A DNA stretch of 59,262 nt from an uncultured Selenomonadales bacterium (GCA_947165295.1 CAMUZU010000011.1:1-59262); one strand, 5' to 3'. Shown: positions 43,955-53,025, counted from the first letter of the stretch. A program made the numbers and translations. Notes: generated by a model from the sequence alone, not told the origin.

Positions 43955-45700
43955 ATGCAGTGGATGAACAACATGCGAGTCGCGTACAAGTTGTTGATTC
44001 TCAACATTATCGCACTCTTCGGGATGATTGTCATCGGCGCCGTCGGTTACAACGCCGTCATGCAGGCGAAAGCCGACCTTGACACGGTCAGCAACAAGTA
44101 CTTGAAAGCTATCTTTTACATCGGCCGTTGCCGCCACGCCGTCCGTTATGCGCAGGTTCAATCGACGTTGGCACCTTTGACGGTTGACCAAACTTTGTTC
44201 CAAAACCGCTCCACGAAGTACAATCAGGCCGTCCAAGAACTCCAAGAGACTTTGGCGGAATACGAAAAGATTATTGCCGACGACCCGACGCTCGTTGCCG
44301 AAGTTGAATCCGCCAAACGCGAGTGGGATAAGTTCCACGCCGGCGCGGACAAAATCTTCACGATGCGTTCTCCCGTCGGTGACACTGCTGCCATTGCGGC
44401 GCACAGAAACGCGGCTTTGGCGTTCTATGAATCAGACATCATGCCTTATGCCGTTTCCGTCAGTGAAGCGATTTTGAAAATCCAGCAGAGCGCGTACGAC
44501 AAAGCCGAAGCCACAATCGTTGCGTCGAACGCGGGCATTGACGCCGCAGTTCGCAATATTTTTATCACGCTCGGCGTTACCTTCGTCGTGTTGATTTTCT
44601 TCAGCTTTATGATTACCAAAGCCGTCACTAATCCGCTTGCCAACATGGTCGAGGCACTCAAACGCCTCAAAGACGGCGACTTCCGCAAAACCAACCTGCT
44701 TGACGTTGACCGCGACGACGAATTCGGCGAAATTGCCCTTGCGTTGCGCGACATGCGTCAGACAATCAGCAAACTCATTCAGCAGACAAGCGACTCGTCC
44801 AACCAGTTCGCCGCCTCCAGCCAAGAGCTTACCGCAAGTGCTCACCAGAGCGCGCAGGCGTCCGAACAGGTTGCTCAATCCGTCACCAACTCGGCAAGTG
44901 CCGTCGTCGAACAACAAACTTACGTCAACGATGCAATGGATTCGATCAACCGTGCGTTGAAGTCCATTGAAACTTTGGCGAAGACTTCCGACCTTGTCGC
45001 CGCGAACATTTCGGCAACGAACGAACAGGCGTCCGCCGGTACCGAAGCCGTCGAGACCGCAGTCAACCAGATTATCAGCGTCGAAAAGATTGTTAATGAC
45101 TCCGCTTTGACCGTCGACAAACTCGGCAAACGTTCGCAGGAAATCGGACAAATCGTCGAAGCCATCAGCGGTATCGCCGAACAGACGAACTTGCTTGCGT
45201 TGAACGCCGCTATCGAAGCTGCACGCGCAGGCGAACACGGCCGCGGATTCGCCGTCGTTTCCGAAGAAGTCCGCAAGCTCGCCGAAGAATCGCAAGAAGC
45301 CGCGCAGAAGATTGGTACGCTTATCGGCGACATTCAGGCAGACACAACCGCCGCCGTCGACTCCATGCAAAAAGGCAACGCCGCTGTTCGCGACGGCACG
45401 CGCTCCGTCGAAAGACTTCGTACAACCTTCGACAACATCAGCAACGCCGCGCAGAAAGTCGAGACCGAAGCGAAAAACATGGTCGGCGAACTCAAGGCCG
45501 TCGAAGACGCCACGTACACCATTCGCGACCGCTCCGAAAAGATTCTCGAAAAAGGCACGCACGTTTCCAAAGAGATGGAAAGCGTTTCGGCCGCGTCGCA
45601 ACAACAATCCGCCTCCGCAGAAGAAATTGCTTCCGCCGCAGACGAATTGGCGCGTTTGGCTCAAGGTTTGCAGAATTCTTTGCAAGCGTTCCAGTGCTGA
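43955..45700 (+). CDS. Methyl-accepting chemotaxis protein
   Basis: 581 residues. First membrane segment about 13-33, an outside four-helix-bundle sensor (about 35-200), second segment about 202-220, HAMP ([18 protein letters not shown]), then the signalling domain with hairpin tip [26 protein letters not shown] (tip core [19 protein letters not shown]) and VRKLAEES. Binds CheA/CheW at its tip. The ligand is unknown. ATG preceded by AGGGGG; strong terminator after. Confidence 0.95.
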   Translation: MQWMNNMRVAYKLLILNIIALFGMIVIGAVGYNAVMQAKADLDTVSNKYLKAIFYIGRCRHAVRYAQVQSTLAPLTVDQTLFQNRSTKYNQAVQELQETLAEYEKIIADDPTLVAEVESAKREWDKFHAGADKIFTMRSPVGDTAAIAAHRNAALAFYESDIMPYAVSVSEAILKIQQSAYDKAEATIVASNAGIDAAVRNIFITLGVTFVVLIFFSFMITKAVTNPLANMVEALKRLKDGDFRKTNLLDVDRDDEFGEIALALRDMRQTISKLIQQTSDSSNQFAASSQELTASAHQSAQASEQVAQSVTNSASAVVEQQTYVNDAMDSINRALKSIETLAKTSDLVAANISATNEQASAGTEAVETAVNQIISVEKIVNDSALTVDKLGKRSQEIGQIVEAISGIAEQTNLLALNAAIEAARAGEHGRGFAVVSEEVRKLAEESQEAAQKIGTLIGDIQADTTAAVDSMQKGNAAVRDGTRSVERLRTTFDNISNAAQKVETEAKNMVGELKAVEDATYTIRDRSEKILEKGTHVSKEMESVSAASQQQSASAEEIASAADELARLAQGLQNSLQAFQC

Positions 45701-45722
45701 AAATTTTCAACCGCAACTTCAA

Positions 45723-45755
45723 CCGACAGGGTTTCAGACCTTGTCGGTTTTTTTT
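45723..45755 (+). terminator. Terminator of the chemoreceptor gene
   Basis: CCGACA-GG/CC-TGTCGG stem with an eight-base loop and eight T. Confidence 0.9.
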
Positions 45756-45776
45756 GCGTCGACGGTGCAGAACAAT

Positions 45777-45943
45777 CCGGCCGTCACGGATGACGGCCGC
45801 GCCCGCAGTTGAAACAGGATGTTTCACCTGCGGGCACGAGTGATTCGCGGTACTTGCAACGTTTGAATTACGAACGAATAACGCCCCCGCGAGGTGCCGT
45901 TTCTTTTTGCTACTTTTTCTTTGGGCAAGCAAAGAAAAAGTAG
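45777..45943 (+). repeat. Three-hairpin repeat, copy g (divergent, expanded)
   Basis: Hairpin 1 at 45779-45798 (GGCCGTCA/TGACGGCC), hairpin 2 at 45801-45835 with rewritten but still paired stems (CCCGCAG/CTGCGGG and TGAAACA/TGTTTCA), hairpin 3 at 45910-45943 (CTACTTTTTCTTTG/CAAAGAAAAAGTAG). Seventy-four bases separate hairpins 2 and 3, against about 11 in other copies; that insert holds no gene I can see. Confidence 0.85.
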
Positions 45944-46022
45944 ATGCTACAAACTCAAATCAACGAATCAGCCGAATCGAAGAGACGAACCGCCAACGCA
46001 ACGTCACCGAAGCCGACACACG

Positions 46023-46048
46023 AAAAAAGCCCGCCTTTCGACGAGCTT
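46023..46048 (-). terminator. Terminator of tRNA-Ser
   Basis: AGCTCGTC-GAAA-GGCGGGCT stem (with G-T pairs) followed by T-run on the minus strand, 16 bases after the CCA end. Confidence 0.8.
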
Positions 46049-46063
46049 ATAAATTTCAGTTTA

Positions 46064-46152
46064 TGGCGGAGGGGGTGGGATTCGAACCCACGGTGGCTTG
46101 TGACCACACTTGATTTCGAGTCAAGCACCTTCAACCGCTCGGACACTCCTCC
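46064..46152 (-). tRNA. tRNA-Ser(CGA)
   Basis: 89 bases including an encoded CCA. Class II tRNA: acceptor GGAGGAG/CCCCTCC (one A-C mismatch), D-arm with GTCCGAGCGG, anticodon loop CTCGAAA giving CGA, a long variable arm (GTGGTCAC-AAGCCAC region) and T-arm GTGGG-TTCGAAT-CCCAC. Reads UCG serine codons. Own promoter and terminator. Confidence 0.96.
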
Positions 46153-46164
46153 GCAACGCATGCA

Positions 46165-46193
46165 ATGTTATCACGCGGGAAAATTTCTGTCAA
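46165..46193 (-). promoter_or_regulatory. Sigma-70-type promoter for tRNA-Ser
   Basis: On the minus strand perfect TTGACA, 17-base spacer, TAACAT, ending 12 bases before the tRNA 5' end. Confidence 0.85.
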
Positions 46194-46307
46194 GCGTTTT
46201 CGGCGTTCAAGTCCCGCGTCAATTGCCCGTCGCAGGTGAATTGCCGACTTATGCGCGACTATCGAAATGTCGTTGATGATTGCGTGCCTTCGATTAATGC
46301 GCACACG

Positions 46308-46339
46308 AAAAAACCGCGCTCCGTGCTTGGAACGCGGTT
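46308..46339. terminator. Terminator of the rubrerythrin gene
   Basis: AACCGCG-TTCC/GGAG-CGCGGTT long stem followed by T-run on the minus strand; a T-run also follows on the plus strand. Between it and the tRNA promoter (46194-46307) I see no gene. Confidence 0.88.
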
Positions 46340-46379
46340 GATTTTTTTCTTCGTGCGACGTTCAAACGCCGGTCAAAAT

Positions 46380-46922
46380 TCAGCCGAAGTAACGGTCAAG
46401 CAGACCTTTGAAGCCTTTGCCGTGACGCGCCTCGTCTTTGGCCATTTCGTGAACCGTGTCGTGAATTGCGTCGAGATTGAGTTTCTTGGCAAGCGTGGCG
46501 AGATCTTTTTTGCCTTGGCAGGCACCGTGCTCTGCGGCAACGCGGGCTTTGAGATTTTCTTTCGTGGAGTCGGTGAGGACTTCGCCCAAAAGTTCCGCGA
46601 ATTTGGCGGCGTGTTCGGCCTCTTCCAGCGCGTAACGACGGAAAGCCTCGCCGATTTCGGGGTAACCTTCGCGGTGTGCGACGCGTGCCATTGCCAGGTA
46701 CATGCCGACTTCGGTGCATTCGCCGGTGAAGTTTTGGCGCAGACCTTCGATGATTTTTTCGTCGACGCCTTTGGCAACGCCGACAACGTGTTCGTCCGCG
46801 AAAACCAGATCGCCGCTCTGCTCAACGAATTTTTCGGCGGGCGCCTTGCAAATCGGGCACTCAATCGGAGGGGCATCGCCTTCGTAGACGTAGCCGCAGA
46901 CACTGCAAACATATTTCGCCAT
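46380..46922 (-). CDS. Reverse-type rubrerythrin (rubredoxin plus ferritin-like)
   Basis: 180 residues. N-terminal rubredoxin-like site [11 protein letters not shown]...CPICKAP, then a ferritin-like four-helix domain with [11 protein letters not shown] and [10 protein letters not shown] di-iron ligands. The domain order is reversed relative to classical rubrerythrin, as in revRbr of clostridia. Reduces hydrogen peroxide and oxygen in anaerobes. GGGAGG eight bases before the ATG; single gene with its own extended -10 promoter. Confidence 0.93.
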   Translation of the reverse strand: MAKYVCSVCGYVYEGDAPPIECPICKAPAEKFVEQSGDLVFADEHVVGVAKGVDEKIIEGLRQNFTGECTEVGMYLAMARVAHREGYPEIGEAFRRYALEEAEHAAKFAELLGEVLTDSTKENLKARVAAEHGACQGKKDLATLAKKLNLDAIHDTVHEMAKDEARHGKGFKGLLDRYFG

Positions 46923-46968
46923 GGTGAAAACCTCCCAAATATAATTTTTGTTTCATACGCTGTTGCGA

Positions 46969-46997
46969 ATTATAGCACAGAAGTTTTCGTTTGGGAA
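46969..46997 (-). promoter_or_regulatory. Promoter for the rubrerythrin gene
   Basis: TTCCCA, 17-base spacer, TATAAT with TGC immediately before the -10 (extended -10) on the minus strand. Confidence 0.75.
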
Positions 46998-47014
46998 GAT
47001 TTTTTTTCGCCGTC

Positions 47015-47043
47015 AAAAAAGCCCCGTGTGAGCAGCACGGGAC
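47015..47043 (-). terminator. Terminator downstream of the FAD dehydrogenase gene
   Basis: GTCCCGTG/CACGGGGC stem with six T on the minus strand. A smaller CTTGATA/TATCAAG hairpin lies nearer the stop codon. Confidence 0.8.
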
Positions 47044-47123
47044 CTTTTCCAAGCGTATGCATTATATTTTAGGAGAGCTTTAACGAAAGCCTGAACGCAG
47101 TATAGCAGACTTGATAGCGTTTA

Positions 47124-48713
47124 TCAAGTGGTTTGAGAAATTTTTTCAAGAAAATTTTTCGCGGACTTGAAGCCGTCGAGAGCCGAACTGGTAATGCCGC
47201 CCGAATAGCCCGCGCCTTCGCCAATCGGATAAAGCCCCGCCGCGTTGATTGACTGCCGCGTAACCTCGTCGCGAAGAATCCGCACGGGTGAACTCGTCCG
47301 TGATTCGACAGCCGTCAAGGGCACGTCCGCCGCCGCAAAGCCCGGAATTTTTTTGTCGAAGAACTTCAGCGCGTCAATCAGCGTCAAGCACACGTCACGC
47401 GGAAAAATTTCGCGCAAGTCGGCAGGCGTGAATCCGATCGGGTAAGTCGGCGTCGTCAAAAAATCTTTCGAGCCGACACGTCCGTTAATGAAATCTCCGA
47501 CGCTTTGCACGGGCGCACGATAATTTTTCCCGCCGTGAACAAAAGCCGCACGCTCAAGTTCACGCTGAAAACGCACGCCGCTTAAAACGTCGTCGCCGAA
47601 ATCTTTCTTGCCGACAGTGACGACCAAAGCTCCGTTGGCAACGCCGCTGTCACGCGCAAAGTTGCTCATGCCGTTCGTGACGACGCCGCCGACTTCCGAC
47701 GAAGCCGCGACGACCAGACCGCCGGGGCACATGCAGAAACTGTACGCGCCGCGCCCGCGAATTTCGTCCTTGAACGTCAACATGTAATCGGCGACGGGAA
47801 GTTTCGCGTTGCGGAAATCTTCGCCGTATTGAGCGCGGTTGATGAATTCCTGCGGGTGTTCAATCCTCACGCCGACGGCAAAATCTTTGGCAGTCATTGC
47901 GACGCCGCGACGATTTAACATTTCATATGTGTCACGCGCCGAATGTCCGACGGCAAGAAAAATCGCGTCCGCCGAAAAAGTTTCGGAGCCGTTGACGACG
48001 ACGCCCGCGACTTTGCCGCCGCGAATGTCAATGTACGTAACTTGCGCGTTGAAAAAAATTTTCCCGCCGCGTGACAGAATTTCTCGCCGAATGTTTTTGA
48101 CGACCGTACGCAACTTGTCCGTGCCGACGTGCGGTTTTTGTTCGCGAAGAATTTCTTCGGGCGCGCCTGCCTCGACGAAAGTTTTCAGCACGAAGTCAAC
48201 CGCCGGGTCGTTGAGCCGCGTCATCAACTTGCCGTCTGAAAAAGTGCCCGCGCCGCCTTCGCCGAATTGAACGTTGGAATTCTCGTCGAGTGAGCCGCCG
48301 TTGAAAAATTTTTCGACAGCCGCAACTCGCGAATCGGTATCGCCGCCGCGTTCAAAAACAATCGGCTCGACACCACAGCGCGCCAACGTCAAAGCCGCGA
48401 ACATGCCCGCCGCTCCGAAGCCGACGACAATCGGGTTATGTTCAGGGACGCGTTCAACCGTCGCGAAAGTTTCGGTGACTTTGTCGGGCACGGGACGAAC
48501 GCTTTTGTCGCGAACTTTGCCGCGAATTTCCGCGTCGACAACGTAAACGAATTTGACGGGCGCGCCGCGAAAACGTCGGGCGTCCACGGCTCGGCGAACA
48601 ATCTGCGCGGACAAAATCTTTTCGACGGGAACTTTCAAACGTTCGGCGACAAGAGCGGCAAGCGGGCGTTCGTCGTCAAGCGCGGCGGTCAAGTTTGCAA
48701 TGCGAATCTTCAT
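47124..48713 (-). CDS. FAD-dependent dehydrogenase (COG2509 type)
   Basis: 529 residues. After an N-terminal roughly 95-residue domain, PIVVGFGAAGMFAALTLARCG near residue 105 is the dinucleotide-binding fold (core GFGAAGMFAAL); FGEGGAGTFSDGKLMTR and CMCPGGLVVAASS near 350 and GEGAGYSGGITSSA at the end are typical of this uncharacterised family. Substrate unknown. ATG chosen for GGAGG seven bases upstream. Upstream array carries terminators, so it is probably transcribed apart from the genes before it. Confidence 0.85.
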   Translation of the reverse strand: MKIRIANLTAALDDERPLAALVAERLKVPVEKILSAQIVRRAVDARRFRGAPVKFVYVVDAEIRGKVRDKSVRPVPDKVTETFATVERVPEHNPIVVGFGAAGMFAALTLARCGVEPIVFERGGDTDSRVAAVEKFFNGGSLDENSNVQFGEGGAGTFSDGKLMTRLNDPAVDFVLKTFVEAGAPEEILREQKPHVGTDKLRTVVKNIRREILSRGGKIFFNAQVTYIDIRGGKVAGVVVNGSETFSADAIFLAVGHSARDTYEMLNRRGVAMTAKDFAVGVRIEHPQEFINRAQYGEDFRNAKLPVADYMLTFKDEIRGRGAYSFCMCPGGLVVAASSEVGGVVTNGMSNFARDSGVANGALVVTVGKKDFGDDVLSGVRFQRELERAAFVHGGKNYRAPVQSVGDFINGRVGSKDFLTTPTYPIGFTPADLREIFPRDVCLTLIDALKFFDKKIPGFAAADVPLTAVESRTSSPVRILRDEVTRQSINAAGLYPIGEGAGYSGGITSSALDGFKSAKNFLEKISQTT

Positions 48714-48725
48714 GCGGTTACCTCC

Positions 48726-48752
48726 AAAAAAATTGCCCGTCAAGCGACAGGC
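48726..48752 (-). terminator. Terminator within the 103-bp array (distal copy)
   Basis: GCCTGTC-GCTT-GACGGGC stem followed by AA and T-run on the minus strand. Variants of the stem recur at each unit boundary (48839, 48942, 49040). Confidence 0.8.
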
Positions 48753-49063
48753 AGAAAAGTTTCAATTCGCGACGAATCGGTTGCGGTTGTCGACAATGCC
48801 GCGTCGCGAAAACTGTTTGGTTACTTTTTAAAAGTAACCCCGTCAACCGACAGGCAAAAAAGTTTCAATTCGCGGCGAATCGGTTGCGGTTGTCGACAAC
48901 ACCGCGTCGCGACAACTATTTGGTTACTTTTTAAAAGTAACCCCGTCAACCGACAGGCAGAAAAGTTTCAATTCGCGGCGAATCGGTTGCGGTTGTCGAC
49001 AACGCCGCGTCGACTGTTTGGTTACTTTTTAAAAGTAACCCCGTCAAGCGACAGGCAGAAAAA
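48736..49063. repeat. Tandem array of 103-bp units carrying terminator and palindromes
   Basis: Units start at 48736, 48839, 48942 (103, 103 and 98 bp) with a partial unit at 49040. Each holds the terminator stem (CCCGTC/GACAGG), a long stem TTCGCGAC/GTCGCGAA (perfect in unit 1), the palindrome TTGTCGACAA, and GGTTACTTTT/AAAAGTAACC, which recalls hairpin 3 of the dispersed family. It fills the gap between the gene at 49067 and the FAD dehydrogenase; no gene is seen. Confidence 0.9.
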
Positions 49064-49066
49064 TTT

Positions 49067-49696
49067 TTAATCGCCCAACACGGCACGAATCGCGGCAACT
49101 TCAGGCGCGGTGAAAAGTCCTTCGGGCGACTCGCGAATCATGATGTCGTGCAGTTTGAGTTTTAGCGGTTCAAGTTCGGCAATCGATTTGGCGGCACCGA
49201 CCGACAAGCTTATCGTTCGCGTCTGCGCGTCGACGTAATCTTTCGTCTTGCGGATAATTTCGTCGACCTGCGCACGGCTTTGTTCGTCAAGCGACTGCGG
49301 CACCGTCAGCCCGTAAATTTTTATCTGCTCGTCAAGCGACTCCTGCTCCAGCTCGTGCAACCGCTGTTGAAGTGCCTCCGCGTTGAAGCTGTCCGCGTCC
49401 ACCGACTCCAAGCCGTCAACGATGTTGTGATACGTCTGCCAGTTGCGGTCAAGGCTGTCGATGTCGCGCTGATACGAAGCGTACCAGTCACCGAAAATTT
49501 TTTGCCGCGCCTGCAGTTCTTCACGTTGCGCACGCGAAATTTCTTCCTGTTGAGCTTGCCTGTTGGTGACGAATGCGCTTACGCCGAAGACAACGATCAA
49601 CACCGCGCAGATTATCGCGAAGTTTTTGCGCGTCGGCAGGAATTTGTACAGCACGACCAAAGCGACCGCCGCCGCGACCGTCAGCAGGTAAATCAT
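49067..49696 (-). CDS. Membrane-anchored coiled-coil protein of unknown function
   Basis: 209 residues, not recognised. Two hydrophobic segments (about 2-19 and 27-45) are followed by a charged, glutamine-rich helical region (QQEEISRAQREELQARQ, LQQRLHELEQESL) that probably forms a coiled coil. Start overlaps the flavodoxin-like stop by four bases (ATGA), so the two are coupled. The array directly after its stop carries its terminators. Confidence 0.7.
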   Translation of the reverse strand: MIYLLTVAAAVALVVLYKFLPTRKNFAIICAVLIVVFGVSAFVTNRQAQQEEISRAQREELQARQKIFGDWYASYQRDIDSLDRNWQTYHNIVDGLESVDADSFNAEALQQRLHELEQESLDEQIKIYGLTVPQSLDEQSRAQVDEIIRKTKDYVDAQTRTISLSVGAAKSIAELEPLKLKLHDIMIRESPEGLFTAPEVAAIRAVLGD

Positions 49697-50340
49697 TGCG
49701 AAACCAATTCGCGCCCGATATCAAAGGCGGCCTTGCAGTCGACGGGGAATTGTTTTTCGCGGTAAGCAAATTTGTCGTCGGGGTCAAAGATTGAGCTTTC
49801 GTAACGCGAATAATCTTTGAACTGCACGGTGTTGAACGCACGAAGAATTTTCGGCTCGACGCCAAGAATCCGTCCTGCGAACATTTCGGACATGCCAAGC
49901 CGCTCCGTCATGTTGAATTGCACGAAATGCTTGTCGGTCATGTTCATGGTGTAAACGAACGCGCTCGGAAGTTTTTTGCCGAAGACCGTCGGAATCTCGT
50001 TGCTGTAAATGTAATTGGCGAACAGCAACCGTTCAAGGAAGGCAATCATGCCCGCGCTCATGTTCATGAAGTAAATCGGCGTACCGAAGACGACGGCATC
50101 CGCGGCCTTGACTTTTTCCAGCACGGGCGACAGATCGTCTTTCATTGCGCAGAAACCGTGCGGACGACTTTTGAGCTTGCAGGCGAAACAGCTCGTGCAA
50201 CCTTTGAAGTCAAGCGCGTACAAGTTGACAAGTTCAGTCGACGCTCCCGCCGATTGTGCGCCTTGCATTGCGTGTTCAAGCAACGTGGCGGTGTTGCCTT
50301 TGCGTCGCGGGCTGCCGTTAATCGCGATTAAAGTTTTCAT
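49693..50340 (-). CDS. Flavodoxin-like NAD(P)H/FMN oxidoreductase (iron-sulfur flavoprotein type)
   Basis: 215 residues. INGSPRRKGNTATLLEHA at 7-24 binds FMN phosphate; CTSCFACK near 48 with a later Cys (GFCAMKDD) suits a compact cysteine motif as in iron-sulfur flavoproteins; VFGTPIYFMNMSAGM contacts the flavin. Electron carrier or quinone/disulfide reductase; the substrate is unknown. AGGAGGG seven bases before the ATG; 12 bases after the MBL-fold gene. Confidence 0.87.
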   Translation of the reverse strand: MKTLIAINGSPRRKGNTATLLEHAMQGAQSAGASTELVNLYALDFKGCTSCFACKLKSRPHGFCAMKDDLSPVLEKVKAADAVVFGTPIYFMNMSAGMIAFLERLLFANYIYSNEIPTVFGKKLPSAFVYTMNMTDKHFVQFNMTERLGMSEMFAGRILGVEPKILRAFNTVQFKDYSRYESSIFDPDDKFAYREKQFPVDCKAAFDIGRELVSQ

Positions 50341-50352
50341 GTCGAAACCCTC

Positions 50353-51477
50353 CTAAAAGTTGAACCAGTCGGAAAATGTTTGTTCGCCGTCGAAGTTGAT
50401 GACTTCACCGATACGCGGCGTCAACGGCTCGTAACCTTTATCGACGCTGTTGGCAAGCAAGTCTTTGTACGGGGCGTTCCACTCGTGGCGGGCAAGCGCG
50501 AACTTCCCCGCGTGAATCGGCACGACTTTTCGCGCAAGAATGTCGACGGACGCTTGAGCCGTCTCGTCTGGCAACATGTGAATCGCGTGCCAAGCGCGAT
50601 TGTACTGCCCGTTTTCCATGAACGCCAAATCGAAGCTGCCGAACTTTTTGCCGATGTCGCGGAAGTGTTGACCGTAACCGCCGTCGCCCGAACAAAAAAT
50701 TTTCCGCGCAGGTGTCACAAAGGCGAACGCGCACCACTCGGTTGGATTTTGCGTCAACAGTCGACCGGAGAAATGTTGGCTCGGCAAGATGTGCGCCGTC
50801 AGCCCGCGCCCGAAGTCAATCACCGCGTCCCAGTCGTCCTCGATGATTTTGTCCGCGTCGAAGCCCCATTGCTCGAAATATTCGCCGACGCCCAACGGAC
50901 ACAGCACGGTTTTGATTTTCGGCTTGAGCGACATAATCGACGGATAATCCAAATGATCCCAGTGATCGTGCGTTATCGCCAAGATGTCAATCGCGGGGAA
51001 GTCCGCCGCCGAATACGCGTTGCTGCCGTCGAACGCACGGTTGACGAAAAAAATCGGCGACGCGTACGACGAAAACACGGGGTCAAGCAAAATCTTTCGC
51101 CCGGCAAGTTGCAGGTAAATCGACGAGTGCCCCAGCCAAACCGCGCAGTCGCCGTTCAACGAATGCAAGTCGGTTTTCACGGACGGAATCGGTTTGGGCG
51201 GCACAAGTCCGGTTTTGTCGCCGAAAAGAAATTTCCACGTCGCGACGAGGCGATTTTCGTGTTCGCCTTCAGCTTGACTCATGACTTGCACGGGCGTCAA
51301 ACACTCGAAGCGGCCGTTGAAGTAATGCGGTGACGCCAAAATTTTTTTCAGCCGTTCACCCGACGGTTTGCGCCCGAATTCGGGTCGATTGACGTAATAA
51401 AAAATTCCGCCGCCGCCGAGAGCAGTCAAACCCGCCGCGCCGATAAAAAAGTTTCGGATAAAGTTTCTGCGATTCAT
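50353..51477 (-). CDS. Tat-exported MBL-fold hydrolase (NAPE-PLD/UlaG-like)
   Basis: 374 residues from the ATG with AAGGAGCG upstream. The N-terminus NRRNFIRNFFIGAAGLTALGG is a twin-arginine signal (RRNFI, then a hydrophobic stretch with GAAG). The MBL domain has THDHWDHLDYPS near 175 and CSGDGGYG and PIHAGKF later, matching the NAPE-hydrolysing phospholipase D-like branch. Acts outside the cytoplasmic membrane, possibly on phospholipid; unproven. Heads a three-gene unit. Confidence 0.85.
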   Translation of the reverse strand: MNRRNFIRNFFIGAAGLTALGGGGIFYYVNRPEFGRKPSGERLKKILASPHYFNGRFECLTPVQVMSQAEGEHENRLVATWKFLFGDKTGLVPPKPIPSVKTDLHSLNGDCAVWLGHSSIYLQLAGRKILLDPVFSSYASPIFFVNRAFDGSNAYSAADFPAIDILAITHDHWDHLDYPSIMSLKPKIKTVLCPLGVGEYFEQWGFDADKIIEDDWDAVIDFGRGLTAHILPSQHFSGRLLTQNPTEWCAFAFVTPARKIFCSGDGGYGQHFRDIGKKFGSFDLAFMENGQYNRAWHAIHMLPDETAQASVDILARKVVPIHAGKFALARHEWNAPYKDLLANSVDKGYEPLTPRIGEVINFDGEQTFSDWFNF

Positions 51478-51589
51478 CTGCTTAACGCTCCTTCGTTCAA
51501 TCACCGACGAAAATATATCAGCCGAAAAAATTTTTGACAAGTGCCGCGTCGTGCGAAAAAGTTTGGCGACATTTTTTAAGCGTCACAGG

Positions 51590-51618
51590 TTGAAGAAACT
51601 TTCTTTATGTTGTACAAT
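51590..51618 (+). promoter_or_regulatory. Sigma-70-type promoter for flgB
   Basis: TTGAAG, 17-base spacer, TACAAT, about 60 bases before flgB. A nearby TTGACG and TAAAAT are 21 bases apart and less likely. No flagellar sigma-28 consensus is seen. Confidence 0.65.
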
Positions 51619-51677
51619 CGATTGACGAATTTTCTTCGTGAAAACAACTAAAATCGCAGAAAGGTGCGTGAAACGGC

Positions 51678-52103
51678 GTGCTTGAGCAAATGTTTAATTC
51701 GCCGAACTTTAACTACCTGCCGCGTGCAATGACGGCGGCGAGCATTCGTCAAGAGGTCATCTCTCACAACATTGCCAACGTCAATACGCCGAACTATCGC
51801 AAGTCGGTTGTGGACTTCGAGGATCTTTTGGCGCGTGAACTTTACGGCGAAGAACCCGACGGCAAACTTAAAATGGTGCGCACGCACGACAATCACTTGC
51901 CCGCCGAGCCGCTGCCGTTCCACGCCGAGCCGACGATTTGGCAGGACAACACGACGATTATGCGCACGGACGACAACAACGTCGACATCGATATCGAAAT
52001 GGCGTCCCTGGCGAAGAATCAACTTTATTACAACGCCGTTTCCACGCAACTGGGCGGGCATGTCACGTTGCTCAAGAACGCCATAACCAGCAGTGCGCAG
52101 TAA
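51678..52103 (+). CDS. flgB: Flagellar basal-body rod protein FlgB
   Basis: 141 residues. ISHNIANVNTPNYRKSVVDFEDLL near residue 28 is the rod/hook-family N-terminal signature (core NIANVNTPNYR). Proximal rod subunit above the MS ring. GTG start; the ribosome site AAAGGTG is about 12 bases away, and an internal ATG four codons later is an alternative. First gene of flgB-flgC-fliE-fliF-fliG-fliH. Confidence 0.93.
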   Translation: MLEQMFNSPNFNYLPRAMTAASIRQEVISHNIANVNTPNYRKSVVDFEDLLARELYGEEPDGKLKMVRTHDNHLPAEPLPFHAEPTIWQDNTTIMRTDDNNVDIDIEMASLAKNQLYYNAVSTQLGGHVTLLKNAITSSAQ

Positions 52104-52121
52104 TTTCGAGGTGTAATCATT

Positions 52122-52571
52122 ATGGGAATTTTTCTTGGCATTGATGCGGCGGCTTCGGGCTTGACTGCCGAACGCCTGCGAATGGACGTCATCTCCAACA
52201 ACATCGCCAACTCCAACACGACGCGAACCGACAGAGGCGGGGCTTATCACCGCAGGTATGTCGTCTTTGAGCCGAGAGAGCGCACGCCGCAAACTTTCGA
52301 GCAAACGTTGATGCGCGCCGTCGGTTTAAGTCAACAAACCGGCGAAGGTGTTCGCGCCGTTTCGATTATGGAAGACCCGACGCAGGGGCCGCTTGTCTAC
52401 GAGCCGGGTCACCCCGACGCCAACGCCGAAGGTTACGTCGAAAAGCCCAACGTCAATATCGTCGCGGAAATGGTCGACATGATAACCGCCCAGCGCGCTT
52501 ACGAAGCAAACTCCACCGCGATAAATTCGGCGAAGTCCATGTTCTCCAAAGCTTTGGAAATCGGCAGGTAA
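52122..52571 (+). CDS. flgC: Flagellar basal-body rod protein FlgC
   Basis: 149 residues. DVISNNIANSNTTRTDRGGAYHR near 25 (core NNIANSNTTRT) and the C-terminal VNIVAEMVDMITAQRAYEANST (core MVDMITAQRAYEAN) are the FlgC ends that pack as a coiled coil. Proximal rod subunit. Follows flgB by 18 bases. A second promoter lies between it and fliE. Confidence 0.95.
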   Translation: MGIFLGIDAAASGLTAERLRMDVISNNIANSNTTRTDRGGAYHRRYVVFEPRERTPQTFEQTLMRAVGLSQQTGEGVRAVSIMEDPTQGPLVYEPGHPDANAEGYVEKPNVNIVAEMVDMITAQRAYEANSTAINSAKSMFSKALEIGR

Positions 52572-52598
52572 TTTTTTTCGCCGTTGCCTGAAAGCTGT

Positions 52599-52627
52599 TT
52601 GGAAATTGCCTTGCGACGTGCTATAAT
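52599..52627 (+). promoter_or_regulatory. Internal promoter before fliE
   Basis: TTGGAA, 17-base spacer, TATAAT with TGC directly before the -10; 45 bases upstream of fliE. Confidence 0.75.
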
Positions 52628-52672
52628 CACTAAATCGAAACTTCAGCGGTTGACGAAAGGGAAGGTGACGAG

Positions 52673-52975
52673 ATGGAAATAACGCCATTGGAAATGACGC
52701 CCGTGCACATGAGTGCGCGCAGTCATCTGGGCGAAACACAAGTTCAACAGCCCGTCAAAAGTTTTGGCGAATATTTGGTTGACTCATTAAAAAAAGTAAA
52801 CGAGCTTGAGCTTGAATCCGAACACCTCAACGCGGCACTTGCCGCCGGAAGGATAGAAGACGTTTCTCAAGTCGTGGTTGCCTCTCAAAAAGCGGAACTC
52901 GCGCTCCAATTGACGCTCCAGTTGCGAAACCGTGCGACGGCGGCATATCAAGAAATCATGCGTATGCAGGTATAA
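52673..52975 (+). CDS. fliE: Flagellar hook-basal body complex protein FliE
   Basis: 100 residues. SFGEYLVDSLKKVNELE near 31 and the C-terminal LALQLTLQLRNRATAAYQEIMRMQV (core LRNRATAAYQEIMRM) match FliE, the adaptor between MS ring and rod. ATG with AAGGTGA upstream. Fifty bases before fliF. Confidence 0.93.
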   Translation: MEITPLEMTPVHMSARSHLGETQVQQPVKSFGEYLVDSLKKVNELELESEHLNAALAAGRIEDVSQVVVASQKAELALQLTLQLRNRATAAYQEIMRMQV

Positions 52976-53025
52976 CGCCCGACACTTGATACTTTAATTC
53001 GGACGGTTCGAAAGGACTGAGTTTA

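Noticed and set aside
46110-47072. Plus-strand gene across the rubrerythrin locus
   Set aside because: It is antisense to a clear rubrerythrin gene and tRNA promoter, with no family resemblance.
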